Assembly: GCA_947650285.1 (NCBI GenBank)
Contig: CANTFL010001464.1
Coordinates: 86,415 to 150,414 of the forward strand
DNA length: 64,000 nucleotides
Source of the DNA: Hyaloperonospora brassicae
Taxonomy: Eukaryota > Oomycota > Peronosporomycetes > Peronosporales > Peronosporaceae
Reading direction: 5' to 3'
Shown: positions 12,962-24,149 of the stretch, piece by piece
Layout of the letters: the number at the start of each line of letters is the position of its first letter
Numbering within the stretch: the stretch's first letter is position 1
Position numbers and translations under genes: made by a program
Notes under the pieces: generated by a model
Seen by the model: the letters and a program-made list of their open reading frames with translations, nothing else
Databases searched by the model: none
Told to the model about the DNA's origin: nothing

Positions 12962-13539
12962 GGGCGTTGTGGGTGCACAGTCGATCGACACTGTATGTTG
13001 GCCGTCGGTGCAGGGGACGATTGTGGATAAGCGCAGAAGAATAATGATCGAAAGTGTGGGTCGCGCCTACCGCAGTAAGTGCGAGAACGATTGAATTGGT
13101 GTAGTGCGCTCGGAGATAGGGGCGTTGGCTTGAAGGATTGGATCACACGAGTGCGTGACAGAAAATGACTGTGGAAATTATTCGGATTGATCTACCAAAC
13201 GGTCAAGAAGGTGTATAGTCAAGCATTGATGACTGACCGATCACGATCCGCGATCAAGGGCTTGTATCACCAAGTTACAAATACGGGGTCGCTCAAGGGG
13301 TGAACATTAAGTGGAGTACTGGATCGCTAACGACAGTGAAAAATAGGTGAATATGGAAGCAAGCTGGAAGAGTGGATCGTCAAGATCATCAAAAATGCGA
13401 GGTCCCAAAAGTAACGGCGATCCGACGGTGGATGCCCGATCAGAGATTCAAGAAAATTTTCACGATCCACCCTGAGTGTGGAATGCTTGATTGTGTGGAC
13501 ATAGAATTGGTATGTATCACATACAGCGATCCACTACTC

Positions 13540-14312
13540 GAGCGATCCACCCTGAGCAATCCGCTATCCGAGCGATCCACCACCTTGCGATCCACTACAG
13601 AGCGATCCACCACCTTGCGATCCACTACAGAGCGATATGCTACGGATTATCTGCTGTGGACCACATGATGCACGAGGTGAATTACATAGACAGGCGATAC
13701 GCAACAGTGATCTAGCAAACAGATAGGCATAGTCATAGGTTTTGGATTTGGTTGGTTGACATTAAACAGAATTGAATTCGCAATGAAAGACACGCGTCGA
13801 CTTCTCCCGGGCAGGTAATTTTGCCTCCCGCTGAATAGAGAGCGGCCTGTGTCTATACAAATGTCGCCTTTGGATTGTTTGGCCAGGCGGAACATCAGTA
13901 CATACCCCTCCCCCAACTGCGATCAGACGCAGGAATTATAACGGTTCAGATTCAAGATCGCGAGACGGCTTAAGTGGTCAGAAGGCTCGCGGATCAAGCA
14001 TCAACTTTGAATGCAAGCAACTCTGGGAGATCACCCAAGTTACACGGGATCAAGTGAAGAATTTTCACGCGATCCACCACTACGTTTGACCTAGTGAAGA
14101 ATTTTCACCCGATCAACCCCTATCCCCAAACGTTCAAGTTCAGCTTCAACTCAAGTCCACCAAGAAAAGCGCAACCCGCCCCACCGACGGGTGCACAAGG
14201 TACGCAATAAGACACAGAGCACGGAATCGGGTACCACCTCCGTTAGTTGGTCGTCCGGGCGCCAGTGGAGATACGGAATGACATCAGCAATTTTGTGATC
14301 ACCACTCCACCA
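13540..14312 (+). repeat. LTR of Chronos-like element (3' LTR of copy 2)
   Basis: Aligns with 7780-8523 (shared blocks listed there) and ends at CACTCCACCACA near 14312. Beyond it the sequence turns sharply AT-rich, so this LTR marks the edge of the GC-balanced, GATC-rich block. It contains GTGAAGAATTTTCAC, an inverted repeat, twice (14055 and 14094). Confidence 0.7.
13541..13630 (+). repeat. Three 30-bp tandem repeats in the LTR
   Basis: 13571-13600 and 13601-13630 are identical 30-bp units beginning AGCGATCCACCACCTTGCGA. 13541-13570 is a diverged unit, and a partial unit begins at 13631. They lie at the start of the copy 2 LTR, where copy 1 has 19-bp units. Confidence 0.9.
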
Positions 14313-17300
14313 CATACACATCAAAGCGTTATACGGAGATTGGGGAAGATGTTCAAAGGGAACCGTCCAATATATATTAAGTCACATTCCCTATAATCAA
14401 CGAAGGTATTACTTGCGTTTTTTTACTTAACAACTGCGTTATAAAGAAGATATTCGATTTTCGATCCATTCAGTAAAGTAAAGAAAGCTACATTTCATGC
14501 TTATGCATTTTATACATTATTTATAGTTATCATTGTCGATAACGTAAATATAAAGGTGCTACCGCAAATCTATCACTTAACGTGTAAGTACGCAAATGGT
14601 AGCTTTCGGGTACTACGCAAATGGAAAAGCATTGTGCGTATACGCAATTTGGACGAGTTTATTTTATTTTTCGATGAAGATTCGAATATCTTTATTTAAG
14701 TTTTAAAATTGTTCCATTAGAACATAGGCAAGTGTCAGCGTGCAGGCTGGCGTATACATTACTCTAAGCAAATTACATAACGGCACTTACGGGTCAGACG
14801 CTGGCGCAGGCTGAAGAAAATTTTAGATAGATTTAGATGTATATATATATATATGATTTAATGTATCGCAGAAATTATCAATATGGCCGAAGAACGCGCC
14901 CATGAAGCTTATATTGCAATGCCTCATTTGGATAGAAAATTTAAAAGACGTTATTTCAGATGGATCAACTCGAAACAAAATATGTAGTAGTCTAGATATC
15001 TATTTGACGCGAACTATATCTAAAAAATAAATCAGTTATGGGCAGAAACAAAGGTCAGGCTCAAAAGCGCGTTTCGACAAGACAGTCTTTAGAGCGCGTA
15101 TCTATATAATAAATACAAGACGCAAGTATAAAAAATCGTTGGCACAATTTATAATTGACTATTTAGCAATACCTAGATTGAGATGATTGTGAGTGTAGCT
15201 TGAAAGTTACTTGTATAAGGAACCGACACTTTCAAGTCATTGAAACCAAACATATAAGTATATTGATCATAGGAAAATAAACATTTTTAAAATCTTTTTA
15301 AATAAAGCCCTTTAATAATAGGTAAGTAATTTCAACGACTCTTTAAATAAATTGTAAATAGAATCCGCTAAGGTGGTGCTTACCAATATTGTTGAAATTT
15401 TAAATGCCGACATGTTTTATCAATAATTGGTGAATGGATATACAATATTGAGATTGCGTTGATAAAATCATGCGTATATAGTGCACAACTATTTAAGGTA
15501 TGGGATAATGAAGTATCGATAGGGTCGTTCTTGATGTAGATTTATTCAGAAAAAAATATTGGTTGTGTCGATTGCGATTGGGCAAGCAAGAACTAATAGG
15601 CATTAGTAATGCAGATTGTTCTTCGAGTATAGAAGTGACAAAACATGCATGGAACATGTGCAGAAGTATATGGACAAACTGTTAAACAATGTAGCATGAG
15701 CTTGATGAGTATCCGTACACGTAAATTAAGATAACCAATGTTTTTATTACCTGTTCATATTAAGAAAAACTTAAACAGAGGTACAATATTCAAACTGATC
15801 GAATGATTAGAATATAAAACAAAAGCCTGCTATACATAGAATGAAAGTTACTGGATCATAAGAAAGTAACGAATGATACATTTTTACAGCTGAATAACTA
15901 TCTGCCGAAATTTAATATCCACGAAGAAAGCCTTGAGCGGTATGCGCTATTGCTTACCAAAATGTACTGTGACTCACTAGTCATTATAAATCATTTTATT
16001 ATTATTGAATAATATGTATTTAATGCACTTTCTTGCTAGATAGTCGACGATGTTAATGCACAAACACACATACATATTAAATTTTTTGGCGCCATAATGA
16101 AAGAAAGTAGGGATTAATATATAAGATAAGGTATATTTTCAGAGAAAGAGAAATCTGTATGTACCATTCTATATTTCCTTATTGCTTCTTTTCAATTTAC
16201 AGTAAATGTATTGTTTAGCACTGCCTACTTGACCCGACTAAAACATAGAATAACGAATACCATCAGTTATTTAAAATTCTTGAATATAAGATAATGCGCC
16301 ATCAGCGCTCGATGTTTTGATATCTTCATGACCGTTTCCGTGATATACACATTTAATATATTATTCACAAAGGTGGAAGTTTATTAATAATATTAATATA
16401 CATCAAAGTGTACGGTAAGTGGGTATTTAAAGTCAAGTAACGAAGTGTTTAAAAAATATAAATGCTAGTATTCCAAAAACATTACTCATTATTATTGCTC
16501 ATTTCAATTCAATTTACTTATTCGCCCAGCAAAGCTCAGTCAATGATTAAGGGTTGTAAAAAGACGTGTATTATAAGTCTTATTTGAGAGGTTGTGCATC
16601 AATTTTGTTATGAAATATCGTATGCTCATTAGATCAATCAAGCAGATTGTTTTTTTGACCACGACGATGAAACTTAATTAAAAATTCCCATTATTTCTAG
16701 AGAGATATTTATCACCTCCACAAAGTATTTAAAAAAAGAATGCAAATTTTTCTCACTTATGAGTAGACAGACACTTCATAAAGACGTGAGTCACATAAAA
16801 AAAATTTAAATTTGATTATGCGATTACAAATTGGCTGAACGTTTCACATGTCAGAGCTGGCAAATGATTAGTGGAGGACGCGTAAGTCCGAAAGAAGGAA
16901 ACAATTATGTACGACTAACGAATTTGGAAGTCCTGTTCTAAATAGTATTCTATGAATATGGATATAGTGCGTTTATCGAGGGTGTAACACCATGTGTATA
17001 TTTTTCAGGTTGCGGTTTCGGCAGTTGCATAGAAATGGTGAATCTCTTCGAATATGTGTCCTGTTACGCACGAAAGAAATTAGATGTAAAGGCACAAAAG
17101 GTATGGGGTTCTTGAGATCGGTTAGTAGTGAAAGTATACTGAACAGGTATGAAGGTTATACGTAACAAGAGTTGCAACATAGCATTGGAAAAGTTAAGAC
17201 GCCATTAAGTCATTCACGATAGGCGTGCATAGATCATGATTTAATGGATGCCATGGACTGCGATCTTGAAAGTCGAGAGATGTGCGTAAATGGGTACGAT

Positions 17301-17989
17301 GTACTGGAAGCATGTAATGTGTTACGAAATACAGATCAAGTTTAAAATTGGAAAATTTGGTATAAAAACAAATTCGGCAAAGCCGCAACATTATCTACTT
17401 TGAACCTCTCCAAATGTAAGGAAAGATTTCAACCCAAACGTTCGTACAGAAACTTTTTTAGAACAAATAAAAATGGTCTTCAATGCAATTATAATGCTCC
17501 TTGTAGTTTGAGGTGGATGAAAAGCTGCAATTGAGATTGATACCTGCCATAACAATCCAGCTTGCCGTGTTCCTAATAAGAACTATGTAGAACATAGAAA
17601 ATAATTGCATTATTGTTCATTATGTTGAATATGGTCTTTTCATACGGACAGCCATGATAATGCGCTAAAAATTAATGGTTAATAGCATGAATAGAGCTTA
17701 ATATTTCTAAATTAAAGTTTGCAACCTCGATTTTGACTGAAATTGATAAGTTTTTCCGACGTCACAGACCGTCAATAACGCTTATAAAAAATTAACTATT
17801 TGAATGATCGTCGTAAGTGCTGATGCTTGTTAAAAATTTCACTGCTACTTGAACGGAGTAAATTTTGAAAAAGGTAGACTAACAAACAACATCGTGAGAC
17901 GTCTCGATTGGTTAAAAGGACAGTGTATTATGTATCGACTATCATAATACTAAAAGTTCCGGTTAAATAAGATTCTAGCGATTTACTTT

Positions 17990-18235
17990 GATTTAACCAG
18001 CAAAACATGAGATTAAGTTCGATGAAGTTACCAATTCGGAAGCCATCTCCACATGGTATTGATTAGAGCCTCTCTATGGATCAACAGAGAAGGGGGCAGC
18101 CCGCTATCCCGACGGGCACAATAGATTACAATACTTAACATCTAGACACCGATATGAAGTCTTTTTTACCATGAGCAGTGGTTACAGCGCTAGCATAGAG
18201 TCGCGATCACATCATTAACTTTAAATTATTTTTTT
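17990..18235 (+). repeat. Decayed Chronos-type LTR relic
   Basis: Around 18092-18116 the sequence GGGGCAGCCCGCTATCCCGACGGGCACAA follows the conserved LTR block around CCGACGGGT seen at 8380-8410 and 14175-14205 (key residues: GCA, CCCGC, CCGACGGG, CA). It continues with weaker similarity to about 18215. Only this part of an LTR can be traced, so it may be a solo LTR or a fragment, on the + strand. Confidence 0.4.
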
Positions 18236-18814
18236 CATTAATTTATACTTCTGATTGGCCTAAGGTTAGAGGTAATTATGTCTTCAAAATCAATCCAAAC
18301 GCTATAATATGGAGTTGGAGCTACGAAAATGATACATTGCTTTTAATTGTTAAATGGTCTTCCGACACTTGACCGAAAGACATAATTTTTATTTACGTAA
18401 ATACAATCTGTCCCACCCGAGTTCTCGTTTGTAGGTCAGAGAAACTAATCTTGATGCAACCAAAATTATATTCAGCCTGATAAGCTTAAGAAAGCAGAGG
18501 ATGGATTGGCCGAGCAAATATATTATATTTGTTAGGTTGTAGGTATTTAGGCAATATCGCCCAGAACGTCTCCAATTTATAATTATTTGCTTCTTAATAG
18601 TTTAGTTCATTTCATTTTTTGCATCTATATCACACATGTCGTCCCGTTCTTTGCTAATAAGAAAAAGGATAATTGCATTACCAAATAGAATATAATTTTT
18701 ATGGCTTGCTTGCCTTACATGTTTAAATATGTAGGTATGCAACTTCATCGAGACGCTGTTCAATCTTTTATAGATTGTAGATCTAAAATTAATTCCCCAA
18801 AACATCAGCGATTT

Positions 18815-18817
<3 letters not shown>

Positions 18818-18863
<46 letters not shown>
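18818..18863. repeat. (TA)n microsatellite
   Basis: About 23 perfect TA dinucleotides, in AT-rich surroundings. No other structure is associated. Confidence 0.95.
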
Positions 18864-18865
<2 letters not shown>

Positions 18866-20574
18866 AAATACATCGGATATTAAGCAATAACGAATTCTTT
18901 TTTCTAGAACTATCGGATCATTGTACTATAAGGCCACAAGGTGTCTACCTAAATATATAGGTTTGCTGGAATTTTGTAAGTCCCGTCATTTATTAATTAT
19001 TAAAACCTGACTTTGATCGTCGACTCAAATTGCGATTCGCGGACTGTAGTAAACGCAACGTAGTAGAGTGCTGTATTATCCCGAATCATACATCTCTTAT
19101 ATAAAAAAATAATAATTCGAATGTCGTGGATCATAGATTTATTTTTACTAGCCTTGCTAATTTAAAACCTTTTTGTCCGTCAGAGAGCTCGGTTTATAAT
19201 AACTATATATGATAACCCTGGCCTTTAGGTGACAGATCGCCATTTGCTATCGTTTTTTTCACGCAGATCGATGGTGATTCCTTTTTGGGATGGGTCGTCA
19301 TCACACCAGCAATTACCGTAGTACCCACGCATGAAAATTTTGTCGGTAGCCAATTTATACCGAGAAATACCAATTTTACACTAATTATGTTTATTCAAAG
19401 GTGATCCTTCCCCATTAAAATATGTTCAATTATGCATATAAAACATAACCCTTGAGTTTGATCAATAACTTTAGTCGTAGGCTGCTTATCACGAATTAAA
19501 AAATACAAACTCGACCGTAATTATTTAATTTCTGAGTACTTACGTATCACAAGTAATTTTTCCAGCGTGATGAATCTTTGCGATGCTACTCAACATGAAA
19601 TATAAATATGTCGATTGTGGCCTACCTAATCAAAGTATCTTTTCCAATTAACCCTAAGCTCAATAATTTAGTAAGGAACCATCGATATCCCGTCGTGAAA
19701 AACTTCTAGTCGCGTTTAAGCTCTCGACAGTAATGATGAGTGGAGCACTTAAAAGGGAAAGAAATATATTAGAGGTTTGGCGAGAACAAGAAAAAAGTAA
19801 ATTACAAATAAAAATTATTATATATTAAATCATATCGTTGGTAGATAAGAATTTGACTTAACAAACAATTTTAAATCCAATCACTATATCAACCCAATTT
19901 TTGTCATTTAAGTTTATTCAAAAGTATTTTATACACATAACGATTTTAATCAGAATTATACATCATAGAAGGCATCAACATTCATGTATACACAGCTATA
20001 AATTTTTAATTAAGTTAAAGAAAACCTTTTTTATAAAATCATATTCTTATTTCCTTCGATTCGCTTGATATTAAAGCGTTTTTAAATACGAGACGATAGG
20101 TAGAATCTATATACTGTACTCAACTTTTAGAATATACCCAAGTAAGAAAAAATGAAATTAGTCATTCAAAATAGTTTAACGTGTAAGGTAGAATAATTTG
20201 CTGTCAATCTGTTATTGCTGTCCAACCAATTAACTATATCTATTCGTTATGGACCAGATTTCTTAGATATTATGAATCGTGGTAATGTTACTGTATGAAC
20301 GTCTATAATATATGTACCAGATTATTTCAAAATATGCAGATGGAACAATATATCGATGTATATATGAACAAAGTAATAATTGATCATATATATATATATT
20401 ATATTGCTGCGCTTGCGTGGCCCAGAAGCCAGTGGACCGCATAGGAAAAATAAAAGTGTCAAGTTCTTTAAACTTGCGACTTAAAAAAGACAGAGACAAA
20501 AGAACATTGTAAGCATATCGTTTTGATGCCGTTTAGTTATCATATGTAACAGAAACCTGTCGAAATTTTGCCAA

Positions 20575-21520
20575 CTTACAGGGGGGTACCCTGATGCCAC
20601 GTATAAAACTGACCCATCTTGTGTACCCGTCGGCTGGCGGATTGCACTCTTCGGCATACTAAGACGTGGACGGAGACTTGATAGACTTGGCAGAGGTGGC
20701 CCTTGGGCCCCAAGTTAATACACTTATTTCGGTAGGCCGTTAGGTGGTCTCTCAATCGACTTGGTCGAGAGTGGAGTTACCATCGAATTCTTTAAACAGC
20801 GTTTCGCTCGAGGCCATTCGTGTAATAATAGGGTGTTAAACTTCTGGACTTTTCCGCGCTCTTTACCCGCTAAGTTGAAAGGCTTCTTCTGAACAAGGAT
20901 CTTGAGGGGATGTTGCTACTCGACTAATTTACCGGATAAATGCTATCTGGAGTCCTACTTGCACTTGAGCTTGTCACGCAGGTGTCTTGAACGAGGATGG
21001 GGCCAAAGTATACCCCTTTCCCGAAACAGGCAAGAACAATTGAGAGCTTATCATCTTTAGGCACGATGACGTGCCCAGTAGATCGCAAATTGAGTAGCAT
21101 TTAATAAAGGTTATCAATAATCTGTTCTACTCTATCTTTGCCCGGTGCACGGACTTTTTTTGTTACTGGGTAGGAGTAGCCGGACGAGGAGATATCCGGT
21201 CTACTTTCAAGGGCCCCATGCCTTTTGATGATGGACCGAGTATACAAATGAGGGACCCAGGTCTACCGATGAGGGATCGGGTCTATCCATGACGGCCCAA
21301 GGTCCACCGTAGATAGACTGGATATATCAATAAGGTAAAGCGGTCTTCTTCTGTCAGTATTATTTGATCGGTTGTAAGACAAAGGTCTTCTTCATAATTG
21401 GTCCTAAAGTCCCCTCCCCCCTGTAGACGCACCCTAATTCGAGACTTCTTCTACTTAAGACATCCCCTTCCTTCAAAGTGGCTCCTTAATTTTCGCCATG
21501 CCGACCGCTGGATTTATTGT
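20575..21520 (-). repeat. LTR (3' LTR of the ancient - strand element)
   Basis: Aligns in the same direction with 31850-33330: TGATGCCACGTATA (20592 and 31866), CTTGTGTACCCGTC (20619 and 31891), GGACGGAGA (20669 and 31935), TTGGCAGAG (20687 and 31960), GCCCTTGG (20700 and 31972), a GACGTGCC/GTAGATC block (21069 and 32836), and the tandem-repeat region. The divergence is large, so the insertion is old. The block around GTGTACCCGTCGGCTGGCGG is the reverse complement of the CCGACGGGT block of the younger LTRs. Confidence 0.7.
21248..21309 (+). repeat. 20-21-bp tandem repeats in the ancient LTR
   Basis: Units 21248-21268, 21269-21288 and 21289-21309. The second reads ATGAGGGATCGGGTCTATCC. Degenerate further units extend upstream, and the partner LTR has a similar diverged array at about 33000-33180. 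In element orientation this lies near the 5' side of the LTR, the same side as the arrays in the two younger copies. Confidence 0.7.
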
Positions 21521-21799
21521 GATTTGAACACATTTTACCACAGCCGGCCCTGTTCTTGATCAGCCGTACAGCGGTTCAAGCACCAGCATGTCTTCTCCAT
21601 GTAAATTACGTACGTCTCTCTTATTTGGTCCCTCAGGTGTGAGCTATTATATACTCGTTTTTGTACATAGATGTATTTGCTTGGGTCTGAACTCCCGCCT
21701 ACCGCCTCGGTACTACACACTGCGAAATTTAATGCACACCGTCCAATAATGCAAAGGGGCCGGTCTTTTCCACGTCTCTAATTTCTCTATCTCATCCTG

Positions 21800-24110
21800 G
21801 AGATGAGTCGGCCGTTGACGCTCCCTTGACTTCGTTGCTTCTCGCCGACCCAACCGCGGGGAACCCTGCGTCGTCAGTTTCGCCATCTCTACCGAACAGC
21901 GGGCCAGTTGATTCCGCGAAACCCTTAAGTCAATCCTTCACGATCACGGCGACCTCATCGGCGAGCTCGACGGTAACCACTGCAGCGACCTCGTCGGTGA
22001 GCCCAACCGCTACGCCTACAGCGGCCCCGTCGATAAGCTTGACTCCAGCCTCCCCATGAAAGCGGTCTACAGTCTGGTCGCGACTACTTTGACCGTTTCA
22101 GTCGCTTCATTCACATCATCTAGGTCTGGTACAGCTGCCAGTGATCCATCTTCGCTGGTCATGCTTTTATAATTGGATAGGATGGCTCGTCGCATCCGGG
22201 ATTGCGAGAATAACTTGCGATCATAAGCTTGCGCGGCAAGTTGGGTCGGCCAAATCAAGCGTCTTGAACTCCAGCTGCATGACCGCCTCCACCTTATTCG
22301 TCGACAACGTAAGCGTCTTTAGCGTGGAAGGGAGGGGGCCGACCACTTGCGTGGAAAATAAATACCGCGATTGGTTGTATGCCCTCCTCGCAGCACGGCT
22401 AAAGGAATAAGAAATCTTTTTCGTTCTTCCGAAGGTTACTCCATTGCGGAGGTATCCGGCCAATTTTAGCTTCGCCACGACGTCGACCCCTAAAAACGAT
22501 CTCTGCGAGCGCCATATCGTATATCAGCAAAATCTCGCAAATTTCGGATATCCACTATGGCTAATCGGCCAGCCTCCTACCCGCTCCGATCCGAGCTTTC
22601 TAATAATGCCTCGTCGTCGGTCACACTGGGGCCGCCGAATGACTTCTTTAGCAATGAAAGCAATGCGGTGCGAGCGGCTCTAAATGTCGTGTGCCTTTGG
22701 TGAGCGACCAACTGAAGGCTAAAAGCTTCCAGGAATCGTTTCCTCTGGAATAATCGCCTTTCGTTCTGCTACAAAGTCGATCATTCCCAACTCGAGCTTC
22801 TCGCCCTCCACAAGATCTGCAAAGCCTAGTCGTCCATTCACATTCAAAGGTTCCGCTATATTTGCAAGATTTACACTTCTGACGCGGTCCAGTGCGTCTA
22901 CTATCCAGCTACTACGTGTACCGACATAGCCGTTGTCGTACCGCATCGGATTATGGTTACGGTCCACCCGCTTTACTAGACCCGTTGCTTAAGCGATCGT
23001 TGTCCGGGACGTCCAATTCTGACAGATAATCGACCCTAGGTAGAAAGAGGATTCTGACCTTAGTGGATACGCTGACACGGACTCTCAGCTATATCTTCAC
23101 CTTCGCGTCGACCGCTATGATTCCTGGTCTCATGTGTGCACGAATTTGCTCCTCGAATGAAGTGGATCCAAGATCAATAGAATTTGCAACTCGTGGTTCG
23201 TTGTACCATCGGTCTCATATGTCTTGTTTGATCGTCAAGAGATACCCAGCAACTGGTTTGGTACACCGGACGGAGACTTCGATCGATTCATCGCTTAGAA
23301 ATTCTCGCTTATAAATCCATTAATTATCGAGAACTTGTTGGATACAAAGCCTTAGGTTGCCGGTAGAGTCTTTCTGTCCATCGTTTCATTACGACCAGTG
23401 GGCTAGTTTGCTACCTTGGTCGCGTCCTACGAGCTGTTTGAAGAATTTCTTTTTCAAACAGCTCGTGTGGGAGGCGACTCAATGTCTATTAATTTATTCG
23501 AGTTATCGCGATAAAGTGTCTTTCTTGCCTACCACTACGACGCATAGAAAAACGTTTAGGTAGGGCGGTCACAGCGTGACGGGCATTGACCGGTCTAAAA
23601 TTTTACGGAACAAAAAGGGCTTCGGTGATCTCGACATCTTCATTACTCCCTGTTTTTACCACCGTTCGCGTACTCGCTTTGTGGTGTACTGAAACATTGG
23701 GCATGTGGAGGCGTTATACGTATAAGATCTGCTTGATGCTCTCTGGGTCTCCGGTTTCGGGTCTTGGTAGCGCATGTAGTATTGACTGTGTTTAAAACCT
23801 CATAAAGGCACTTCGGTCCCTCGCATAAAGAAATGTTCGTTTCATCTTCTTTGATTAAATCAACTCACATACATTACTTTCTTTCGTTCATCTCTTTGTC
23901 TTAATTTGCTGGCACGTCTTAACCTCTCTTTAATAGGTCTTCTTCCACATCCAGGTATATCTGGTATGATTTTCCTTCAACAGACTATTTTTGGCCCAAA
24001 GAACATAGGCCTGCCAGCGAGGTACTCAGTCTACCATGATAGACGGGAGTTTCGCTTTTAAGGAACTAGGGTCAATCTTCCGGGGAATCTAATTTCATTT
24101 TTGTTCTCAT
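21800..24110 (+). pseudogene. Antisense ORF of the ancient Chronos-like element
   Basis: It sits between the chromodomain end and the 3' LTR and runs opposite to pol, exactly as in the two younger copies. 21826-22059 is open and encodes a Ser/Thr/Pro/Ala-rich stretch, resembling in composition the start of the 7389 frame. Further open pieces are 22141-22410 and 22444-22683. Near 23945-24095 there is HPGISGM followed 40 residues later by VNLPGN, with the same spacing as YPGLG to ARLPGK in copy 1. The middle cannot be aligned by eye. Homology is supported by position, orientation, composition and the C-terminal spacing, not by strong identity. Confidence 0.4.
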
Positions 24111-24149
24111 GGCTATGCATTGCATAGAACCGGTAAAGACTTGTACGTT

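Larger units (their letters stand above)
8524..14312 (+). mobile_element. Chronos-like Ty3/gypsy element, copy 2, 5'-truncated
   Basis: It begins abruptly inside pol, at the end of the second RNase H (MDWNQS), directly after the LTR end at about 8523. It continues with integrase and chromodomain (to about 10470), an antisense frame (12961-10575 on -) and a 3' LTR (13540-14312). Everything from the 5' LTR to the second RNase H is missing. Either the LTR before it is its own 5' LTR followed by an internal deletion, or it recombined onto copy 1. It is GATC-rich like copy 1. Confidence 0.75.
14313..20574 (+). other. AT-rich stretch without recognisable genes
   Basis: About 6.3 kb of AT-rich sequence with stops in all frames. 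The only open stretches are short (for example 17194-17391 and 18602-18805 on -) and of AT-driven composition. No transposon domain, RNA gene or host gene was recognised apart from the LTR relic near 18.1 kb and the (TA)n tract. It may be an old, heavily mutated repeat block. Confidence 0.6.

Noticed and set aside
13541..13630. CRISPR-like array
   Set aside because: Units are contiguous with no spacers, the genome is eukaryotic, and the array lies inside an LTR.
18818..18863. (TA)n tract as a replication origin or matrix attachment site
   Set aside because: A plain microsatellite; nothing else in the sequence supports a function.
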